22,662 nucleotides of DNA from the IMG/VR virus record IMGVR_UViG_3300032116_001396, positions 1-22,662 of that record. One strand, given 5' to 3'. Below, piece after piece: positions 6,346-12,219 of this stretch. The DNA is from a virus. The notes beneath the pieces were generated by a model, which saw only the letters and a program-made list of their open reading frames with translations, was not told the DNA's origin and did no database searches. Made by a program: the position numbers and the translations under genes. Within the stretch, counting starts at the first letter, position 1; each line of letters starts with the position of its first letter.

Positions 6346-6855
6346 TTAATTTCCAACTAATGTGCCCAATAAAAACAAAGATAATGCAGCGAACCCCATA
6401 CTACCACCAAGCAACCATTTTCTTTCTTTATTCAATTGATCTATAACCTTTTCAAAATTTTGTATCTGACCGTCTTGTAATTTTCTTTGTTCATCACACT
6501 TTTTTATATCATTTTCTAAATTTGTAGTCTTTGCTAAATGAGTTTTGATCTCATTATCTTTGTCTATCAAACTTTTTTCGTGTTGTTCTATTAAAAGTTT
6601 ATCTACCAATTGTTTTTGTTCATACTTATTAACAACTACCAAATATCTTTGTAATAGAGTATCACATCCAAGTCTTACATCTTTGAATAAAGATAGTAAA
6701 ACCTCATGGTTGTAGATTTTTTGTACTTGGTCTATAGTGTAGATGACACCTATGGTATCCTCACCTTGAATGTAATACCTTGGATATTCTTCAGATTGAC
6801 CAAATAGATTCGTGGTTGTGACCATCAGGACAATTAAAAAAAAGAACTTTTTCAT
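6346..6855 (-). CDS. Exported coiled-coil protein with C-terminal membrane anchor (spanin-like)
   Basis: The 169-aa protein starts with a clear type I signal peptide, MKKFFFLIVLMVTTTNLFGQ, in the style of flavobacterial exported proteins, with cleavage likely after Gln20. No lipobox cysteine is present. Residues 20-75 include YYIQGEDTIGVIYTIDQVQK. Residues from about 75 to 142 are charged heptads typical of a coiled coil. Residues about 146-168 (LLGGSMGFAALSLFLLGTLV) are a membrane helix. The mature protein would sit in the periplasm, anchored in the inner membrane by its C-terminus. It starts three bases after the stop of another membrane/coiled-coil gene. Together they look like a lysis spanin pair, but the membrane anchoring is not the classic Rz/Rz1 one. 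Confidence 0.6.
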   Translation of the reverse strand: MKKFFFLIVLMVTTTNLFGQSEEYPRYYIQGEDTIGVIYTIDQVQKIYNHEVLLSLFKDVRLGCDTLLQRYLVVVNKYEQKQLVDKLLIEQHEKSLIDKDNEIKTHLAKTTNLENDIKKCDEQRKLQDGQIQNFEKVIDQLNKERKWLLGGSMGFAALSLFLLGTLVGN

Positions 6856-6858
6856 AAT

Positions 6859-7290
6859 TTATTTCAATTTTTCTTTAGTCTTGTCCACCAACTGATTTTT
6901 TGGTAAAATGATTGGCTTCTTCAATAGTTCATCGATTTGTTGATTTCTCTTTTCTAACATTTGATTATACAATTTCAAATTTTCCTTCAAGTCTTTTATT
7001 TCAGTGTCTTTTATTCTTGATAACCTTCTGTAAAAATTTATTGTGTCAGATCTAAAGGAAGCTAATTCTCTCAAACGTTCAAGTTCAGAATCTAAAATTT
7101 TCCTTTCGGTTGATAAAGTCCTTCTTTCTTGTTCAATTTTATCTATTAATTCTTTTTTTTCCAAATTATCTTTTTTAACTTGTTCTATGTCGACTAAATC
7201 TAACGGTCTCAAATAAAACCACAAACAAAGACCAATCAAGATGACAATAACTAAATCTCTGATATTTATTTTAATTTCTTGAGGAATCAT
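6859..7290 (-). CDS. Rz-like membrane-anchored coiled-coil protein (candidate inner-membrane spanin)
   Basis: The 143-aa protein has one N-terminal membrane helix (about residues 11-28, LVIVILIGLCLWFYLRP) and then an almost continuous charged coiled coil to about residue 122. It ends in a Pro/Lys-rich tail (KKPIILPKNQL). This N-in, C-out plan and length fit inner-membrane spanins (Rz), which span the periplasm and help disrupt the outer membrane at lysis. No endolysin or holin is recognised next to it, and a structural or membrane-remodelling role cannot be excluded. It is first in a two-gene unit with the exported coiled-coil gene three bases downstream, and is divergent from clpS across 68 bp with a shared TATATA box. 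Confidence 0.55.
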   Translation of the reverse strand: MIPQEIKINIRDLVIVILIGLCLWFYLRPLDLVDIEQVKKDNLEKKELIDKIEQERRTLSTERKILDSELERLRELASFRSDTINFYRRLSRIKDTEIKDLKENLKLYNQMLEKRNQQIDELLKKPIILPKNQLVDKTKEKLK

Positions 7291-7321
7291 TTGTATTTAA
7301 AAAGAATATTTTTTAACTTTG

Positions 7322-7330
7322 TATATATAA
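7322..7330. promoter_or_regulatory. TATATATAA box in the divergent spanin/clpS gap
   Basis: TATATATAA lies 28 bases before the clpS ATG and about 31 bases before the minus-strand start at 7290. Both distances suit a promoter, and the palindromic core could serve either strand. Confidence 0.45.
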
Positions 7331-7358
7331 TAAAAAGATTTTTACTCCACAATAAAAT

Positions 7359-7640
7359 ATGTCTACAATTACCAAATCCAAAACAAGTGAACAACTTGAA
7401 AAAGTTTTAAGTGAACCATTCATTCTGATTCTCCATAATGACGATTTCAATACTTTCGAATGGGTTATCGAATGTCTTGTTAAAATTTGCAAACATGAAC
7501 CGAATCAAGCGTCACAGTGCGCACATATAGTTCATTTTACTGGTAAATGTGATGTAAAGCGCGGCGATCATGAAACAATCATTACGATGTATAATAAATT
7601 GAAAAGCTGTGGATTGAGTGTCACAATGGAAATGTCTTAA
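7359..7640 (+). CDS. clpS: Phage-encoded ClpS adaptor (N-degron recognition)
   Basis: This 93-aa protein is a near full-length ClpS, the adaptor that binds N-terminal destabilising residues and delivers substrates to ClpA/ClpC-ClpP. FILILHNDDFNTFEW (21-35) carries the hallmark HNDD at 26-29. VHFTGKC (58-64) supplies the second pocket residue, His59. The spacing from Asn27 to His59 is 32 residues, the same as Asn34 to His66 in E. coli ClpS, so the N-degron pocket looks intact. The gatekeeper position (Met40 in E. coli) is Phe33. The pattern HNDDxNTF, the cysteines at 39, 44 and 54, and VHxxGKCxVKxG match the Bacteroidota form. No ClpA or ClpP is visible here, so it would use the host protease. 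Its stop overlaps the terminase stop by four bases. Confidence 0.92.
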   Translation: MSTITKSKTSEQLEKVLSEPFILILHNDDFNTFEWVIECLVKICKHEPNQASQCAHIVHFTGKCDVKRGDHETIITMYNKLKSCGLSVTMEMS

Positions 7641-9775
7641 CTCCAAAGATTTCTGGTATTCGATTCTTGATATTGTTGGTACATTTTTCTTTGTCTGCGG
7701 ACATTCAATAATGCTCTGTAGTCAGTAACTTCCTGAAAATCCACATTTTTCAAAAAATCTTTATATTGGCTCAACAAATATGAGTCAAGAATCTTTGGAG
7801 CATAATCCTCAACCATTTCTCTAAACGAATGTTTTGAAAAAACACTACTTGTATTTACTAATGTCATAACACAATCATCATTGCCGATGTCTGCCGCGTA
7901 TCTGATATTTCCCGAAGGAGTGATGTGTTTAACAAAAGTTGTGATTTCTTTTATAGTATCCTCATTATTGATAAGGAAATTTCTTTTGTCCATACAATCC
8001 TGGTAATCCTTAACCAAAATATTTTTATTTTCACCAACTTTCAATCCAATTTTTTCATCAACTGCATCTGCACGATGCTTATATCTGAAAAATACACTTG
8101 AACCATAATTATTTTTACCATCAAAAATATTTGGTAAGTGAGCTAGGAACTCATTACCATAGTTGTTCAATTCTAATACAACTTTGAAATTTTCATAATC
8201 AAAGTACTCAAACAATAAACAATAAAAAACTTCCGCTAATTGTTTAACCGAGACAAGATTTGATCTAAATATACCAATTTGTTCCAAACAAAAAAAGTCC
8301 GAAATATTCGTAAATTTAAACTTATTTTGTTCAATAAACTCCGGACTTTTGGGTGATATTTTGAAAATGTTTATAATCGAATAATCTTGACCCAAACCCT
8401 CTGATATATCAACTGATATGACTCCTTTGATAGACTTTCTCATTATGGGTGAGAATATATCATCATCATCTATCCATTTAAGACCCTCATAAGAAAATTT
8501 AAGTTTCTCGTCGAACTCTGATATTTGCTCAAAGACATAGTTTTTCTTACTGTTGATCAAACTTTCTATAATACTTTCATCGAGTAAAGATCTTGTTGCG
8601 TTGACAAATCTTAAACCATATTCTTGATTGAAAGCATCTTCACCACCTATATCCTTGATTGCCTCTTCTTTCCACGTTGTAACCTCACAAAATGATTGTA
8701 TTGGTACTTCTCTACCATCGTTAAGTTTATATTGAAATGATTTAACCATCTTATCTGAACAATTATCATTATTATAAACATAAATCACATCTTTCATCAA
8801 ATCGGTATTAAACCTCATTTCAACTTTTGTTATTTGGGAATACTCCAAGTCGATTTGTTCAAGAACTTCAGTTTTTGTAACACCAAATTCATGCATTTTA
8901 TGAGCGTTCAATCTCAAGTGAGTCACAAATCTACCGGGAACCTGGTACCAGTAAACCCTTTTAGCTTTGTAATTGTTTTTCAATGGATCTCCATCAGGTC
9001 TTTCTGCATCTGTCAAAAGTTTATAAAACAAATTCATTCCATTTGGGGTAGAGGTTATGACAATTTTCGAATTTTCTACCGCTGATACCACGGGAAATAC
9101 GGCTGTATAGTAAGGTTCTATGATGTTCGAGGGTATGTGAGCAAATTCGTCCAAGTACAAAAAATCAATAGTAAAACCAATAGCTGGTGTTTTGCTCCTC
9201 GCGGCTGATTTTATCCTACACCCATTTTCAAAAATTATTGTTCGTTGGTTCCAGTTTTTCAATCCAACTTTTAAGAAAAACGGAAGTTGTTGATATATGG
9301 ATTTAATCTTATCAATAATTTCTATTGTGGTACCAGCGATATTAGCTACAATCATTATATTCTTGTCATTATTAAAAGTAACATAATGTAACATTGTAAT
9401 TGCCGAATTGATAGTCTTACCTATTTGTCTAGAACCCATCAGGATACTGAATCTATTATTACTATAAAGATCTAATATTTCCTTTTGATATTCTCTCAAT
9501 CTGATGTTTTGGATAGAACCATCTTCGGTTTTGATTCGGCAATATTTTTCAGCAAAATAATGGATATCTAGTTTACACTTGATGTACTCTTGTATCTCAT
9601 CTTCAGTCATCTTAAAGGTGATGCCTGATTTACGTAAACCTACTTCACTAGAAAACCAAGGATTTTGAAACCTTTTTATTACAACACCATCGTTTATTTT
9701 TGAAGTGACTTCTTCGACGAGTTTGGTTGTAAAAATGAATTTCCTCTCGTCTTCCTTTTGTTTTTGTTGAGCCAT
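7637..9775 (-). CDS. 17: Large terminase (T4 gp17-like packaging motor)
   Basis: The 712-aa protein is the ATPase-nuclease that pumps DNA into proheads and cuts concatemers. Walker A is GSRQIGKT at 114-121, Walker B with catalytic glutamate is LYLDEFAH near 205-212, and the coupling motif STPNG is at 241-245. The nuclease domain has SVDISEGLGQDY (first metal Asp at D456), a central LELNNYGNEF segment, and a DIGNDDCVMTLVN segment with the third acidic cluster. The upstream DVIYVYNNDN-type region and the FNQEYGLRFV motif are also typical of T4-like terminases. It is about 100 residues longer than T4 gp17 (610 aa), spread through the protein. It is convergent with clpS and divergent from a possible small terminase. 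Confidence 0.95.
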   Translation of the reverse strand: MAQQKQKEDERKFIFTTKLVEEVTSKINDGVVIKRFQNPWFSSEVGLRKSGITFKMTEDEIQEYIKCKLDIHYFAEKYCRIKTEDGSIQNIRLREYQKEILDLYSNNRFSILMGSRQIGKTINSAITMLHYVTFNNDKNIMIVANIAGTTIEIIDKIKSIYQQLPFFLKVGLKNWNQRTIIFENGCRIKSAARSKTPAIGFTIDFLYLDEFAHIPSNIIEPYYTAVFPVVSAVENSKIVITSTPNGMNLFYKLLTDAERPDGDPLKNNYKAKRVYWYQVPGRFVTHLRLNAHKMHEFGVTKTEVLEQIDLEYSQITKVEMRFNTDLMKDVIYVYNNDNCSDKMVKSFQYKLNDGREVPIQSFCEVTTWKEEAIKDIGGEDAFNQEYGLRFVNATRSLLDESIIESLINSKKNYVFEQISEFDEKLKFSYEGLKWIDDDDIFSPIMRKSIKGVISVDISEGLGQDYSIINIFKISPKSPEFIEQNKFKFTNISDFFCLEQIGIFRSNLVSVKQLAEVFYCLLFEYFDYENFKVVLELNNYGNEFLAHLPNIFDGKNNYGSSVFFRYKHRADAVDEKIGLKVGENKNILVKDYQDCMDKRNFLINNEDTIKEITTFVKHITPSGNIRYAADIGNDDCVMTLVNTSSVFSKHSFREMVEDYAPKILDSYLLSQYKDFLKNVDFQEVTDYRALLNVRRQRKMYQQYQESNTRNLWS

Positions 9776-9795
9776 GAGGAATTTATAATTTAGGA

Positions 9796-9803
9796 TATAT
9801 ATA
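9796..9803. promoter_or_regulatory. Divergent TATATATA box between the terminase genes
   Basis: A palindromic TATATATA lies 18 bases before the plus-strand ATG at 9822 and 20 bases before the minus-strand ATG at 9775. It could drive both packaging genes. Confidence 0.5.
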
Positions 9804-9821
9804 CCAAATTCTTGGAGTCCA

Positions 9822-10439
9822 ATGTCTAAAAAAGAAGAAAAAATACAGAATTTACAAGATGAGTTTTCTAGAATTCAAGAAAACAACAAAGATCTAGATG
9901 TTTCAAAATATTTAGCAAAACGAGAGGACCATTTACCAGATTTGGGCACAATACAGATTTACGATTATGACAAAGATATAGATGAGTCAAAAGACCAAGC
10001 GGGTGAAGTATTGGAATCGATGGTCGATTTATATCTTGGGGATTATCCAGATTTAGTCAAACATAAATATGTTCAACAAAAAATGAAAGAGGATGCTAAA
10101 GTCTATGCTGATACTTTATTTTTACAAAAGATGACGAAACGTAATTTTTTGACTCAATTAAAACAAGTTGACAACGGTGATAATTCAGCGAGAATGCATG
10201 AAGTTGTGAATCAATCTGTATCACAGATACGAGATAATATAAAATTTTCCCAAACTCAAAGAACAGAATTTGAAAAATTTTGGAAAGATATGAGAAAAGA
10301 TCTTGGTCTAAATGAACTATCGGAATCGATGGAACAAAAAAATCAATCCAACATAGACGAAGAGTTGGATACTGGCAAAATTGTTGATTCTAGAAGTCTG
10401 AATGAAATGATTGATAAAGTTATCAAGGGTAAATCGTAA
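9822..10439 (+). CDS. Candidate small terminase (gp16-like), helical
   Basis: The 205-aa protein is charged and almost wholly helical. An N-terminal coil (KKEEKIQNLQDEFSRIQENN) is followed by IQIYDYDKDIDESKDQAGEV. A core of amphipathic helices between about 60 and 150 follows, then an acidic linker and a short C-terminal helix. T4 gp16 likewise has an aromatic/acidic start (ERDYVYTRTRL), a helical oligomerisation core and a tail. Sequence agreement is faint, so the call rests on shape and on its place back to back with gp17. It is one of the few genes here with a Shine-Dalgarno-like GGAG, eight bases before the ATG. Its end overlaps the convergent gene by 17 bp. A head or scaffold assembly protein is the main alternative. 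Confidence 0.45.
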   Translation: MSKKEEKIQNLQDEFSRIQENNKDLDVSKYLAKREDHLPDLGTIQIYDYDKDIDESKDQAGEVLESMVDLYLGDYPDLVKHKYVQQKMKEDAKVYADTLFLQKMTKRNFLTQLKQVDNGDNSARMHEVVNQSVSQIRDNIKFSQTQRTEFEKFWKDMRKDLGLNELSESMEQKNQSNIDEELDTGKIVDSRSLNEMIDKVIKGKS

Positions 10440-11277
10440 AAGATTCAAATTTAGTTATCAAGTGTTTGAGACTCAATTCGATTTTAGTTGTTCGTATTGG
10501 GTTGAATTGATTATCTTCTATTTTATTTATCTGAATTATTGGAGTATGAGTTTTTAGATCATCTTTTATTACATCCATCAATCCTTTATCTGTGTTTTTC
10601 ATCATGGATTTGAATATTTGATCAACAGTGATTGAAACTGTTTTGAATGGAATTGATTTATCATAAAAGTTTATTTGGTCATACTTTGTAATTTCATCAT
10701 CGATAAATTTATTCATATCGCTACGATATCCTATAGAGTGTTGTAATAGGAGTCTCATTTTTTTGTAATTGACCTCATCAGTATTTTGATTCAAAAAATT
10801 TTCATTCAAATAATAAAAATTTTTTACGATCATACCATTCGTCCGCAGTGTCTCTACTATCTCATTAATAATCTTTTCATATAAACCTTTGGTTTCTTTT
10901 GAACAAATTACGTAAATATCCTCAACTTTGTTTTTTAAATTCATGATTTGATCAAGTTTTACCTCATAATCGAGTGCCTCAATCAAATCCTTATTAAGGA
11001 ATTCTTGTAAACTAATTACAAAACTAGAAAAATCTATTCTGTTCTTTGTGGATATAACTTTTAATTTATTCCACAACTCATCTGGTAAGTAATAGACAAC
11101 ACCATTGAAATCTATTTTATTACCTCTATTTTTATAGATCCCACTCTTTATTAAGAGAAACTCAGAAGGAGATATCTTATAAAGTGGTTGATTTGGATTT
11201 GATTTACTTACAACCCAAGCATTTTGGGGTATATTAACTAAACAACTCAAATCAAAAAAATGGGCAATATTTGACAT
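10423..11277 (-). CDS. Unidentified 284-aa protein
   Basis: I do not recognise this protein. It has no signal peptide or membrane helix. The N-terminal part (LSCLVNIPQNAWVVSKSNP, then a YKISPSEFLLIKSGIYK segment) looks like a small beta domain. The middle (EDIYVICSKETKGLYEKIIN, then LRTNGMIVKNFYYLNENF) has alternating strand and helix with the look of a Rossmann-like or nucleotide-handling fold, but no Walker or other catalytic motif is clear. The C-terminus (TPIIQINKIEDNQ) returns to strands. A TATATAC box ends five bases before its ATG. Its 3' end overlaps the candidate small terminase by 17 bp on the opposite strand. Confidence 0.75.
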   Translation of the reverse strand: MSNIAHFFDLSCLVNIPQNAWVVSKSNPNQPLYKISPSEFLLIKSGIYKNRGNKIDFNGVVYYLPDELWNKLKVISTKNRIDFSSFVISLQEFLNKDLIEALDYEVKLDQIMNLKNKVEDIYVICSKETKGLYEKIINEIVETLRTNGMIVKNFYYLNENFLNQNTDEVNYKKMRLLLQHSIGYRSDMNKFIDDEITKYDQINFYDKSIPFKTVSITVDQIFKSMMKNTDKGLMDVIKDDLKTHTPIIQINKIEDNQFNPIRTTKIELSLKHLITKFESFTIYP

Positions 11278-11282
11278 AATAG

Positions 11283-11291
11283 TATATATTA
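11283..11291 (-). promoter_or_regulatory. AATATATAC box before the 284-aa gene
   Basis: The minus strand reads AATATATAC, followed by TATT and a further A before the ATG at 11277. It is another case of the recurrent box very near a start codon. Confidence 0.35.
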
Positions 11292-11316
11292 AACTACTTG
11301 GCTAATAATTAGTCAA

Positions 11317-11772
11317 TCAAATCAAATCCTTACTCAATCCAAATTCATAAAATACAGGTAGATTTAAGAATTTCAAAAAACCAGATTTGATGTCAGATAA
11401 TTTTCTAGACTTTTTGAATATAACCGAAACAGTTACTCCGAATTCTTCTTGGAATAGTAGGTCACATTCATTCCAAGGTCTTTTATAAAAATTTCTTCTT
11501 TTCCACTCTTCGTCCCCACCCGATAACCAATATAGACATTTCTTTGTATCAATCAAATCCAAATCTAAATTTTTTGTTATGTCCTTACTCCATATCTTGG
11601 AATCTGTAATATTTAGCCTCATCATAATCGAAACGGCTTCACAAATATCTGTCGTACAAATGTCATTAATTTCGAAAAATAAGCAATTACCAGCACCCTC
11701 ACTTATACCAACGGAGTCATTTCTATTGAGAAAGTCGACTTCATTTGTTTTGGTGAATTTTCTTTTTCCCAT
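11317..11772 (-). CDS. Unidentified 151-aa protein
   Basis: No family is recognised. The protein is mixed alpha/beta without membrane segments. It has a cysteine-containing stretch (FEINDICTTDICEAVSIMMR), a WKRRNFYKRPWNECDLLFQE segment in the middle, and a hydrophobic C-terminus (LKFLNLPVFYEFGLSKDLI). The start MGKRKFTKTNEV is the first ATG after a TATAAAAAATAA stretch. It is the second gene of a minus-strand cluster, 25 bases after the repeat-protein gene. An opposite-strand frame at 11579-11794 is treated as a shadow. Confidence 0.65.
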   Translation of the reverse strand: MGKRKFTKTNEVDFLNRNDSVGISEGAGNCLFFEINDICTTDICEAVSIMMRLNITDSKIWSKDITKNLDLDLIDTKKCLYWLSGGDEEWKRRNFYKRPWNECDLLFQEEFGVTVSVIFKKSRKLSDIKSGFLKFLNLPVFYEFGLSKDLI

Positions 11773-11797
11773 AACAAAAAATTATTTTTTATAACCT

Positions 11798-12082
11798 TTA
11801 CACTTTGATACCACTCAAAAATGTGCCTTTGAAATTTCCATCCTCAAAAATTCCATTGACAAATGTTCCGTAAAAGTTTCCAGACTTAAAAATACCATAG
11901 TACCAATTACCAGTGTAGTAATCACCACTATGCCAAATCAAAGTTTCTTTTTTAATCTCGATTATCGCATTTTCGAATTCAGAGTCAATTAGCCAATCAA
12001 ACCCCTTATCCTCAAGGATTGCAATAATTTTTTTCGGATTGGTGATTTGTTCATCACCTATAATAAGTCTATTGAATCTCAT
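11798..12082 (-). CDS. Small protein with Gly-aromatic (GNF/GIF) repeats
   Basis: The 94-aa protein has a short alpha/beta N-terminus (residues 1-48). A run of five-residue-like repeats from about 50 to 92 follows: WHSGDY, YTGNW, YYGIF, KSGNF, YGTF, VNGIF, EDGNF, KGTF, LSGI. The regular spacing of Gly and aromatic residues suggests a small beta-solenoid or stacked hairpin, reminiscent of MORN or pentapeptide repeats but matching neither consensus. Its function is unknown; such repeats often mediate binding or protein assembly. A TATATAA box lies 15 bases before the ATG, so it probably leads the minus-strand cluster 12082-10423. Confidence 0.7.
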   Translation of the reverse strand: MRFNRLIIGDEQITNPKKIIAILEDKGFDWLIDSEFENAIIEIKKETLIWHSGDYYTGNWYYGIFKSGNFYGTFVNGIFEDGNFKGTFLSGIKV

Positions 12083-12097
12083 AATTCAAAATCAAAG

Positions 12098-12106
12098 TTA
12101 TATATT
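12098..12106 (-). promoter_or_regulatory. Late-promoter-like box for the minus cluster 12082-11317
   Basis: The minus strand reads AATATATAA, 15 bases before the ATG at 12082. The spacing is suitable for a -10-only promoter. Confidence 0.5.
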
Positions 12107-12193
12107 CATAAAAACACAAAGATATTTAATGACATGTATTTATTTTCAAAAAAATAAGGGTCTCATTTTTTTTTATCCCATCATTTATTTTAA

Positions 12194-12200
12194 TATATAA
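12194..12200 (+). promoter_or_regulatory. Late-promoter-like box for the 912-aa gene
   Basis: TATATAA followed by a run of A lies 19 bases before the ATG at 12220. This is the best-spaced plus-strand example in the window. Confidence 0.5.
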
Positions 12201-12219
12201 AAAAAATTGAACAAATACT

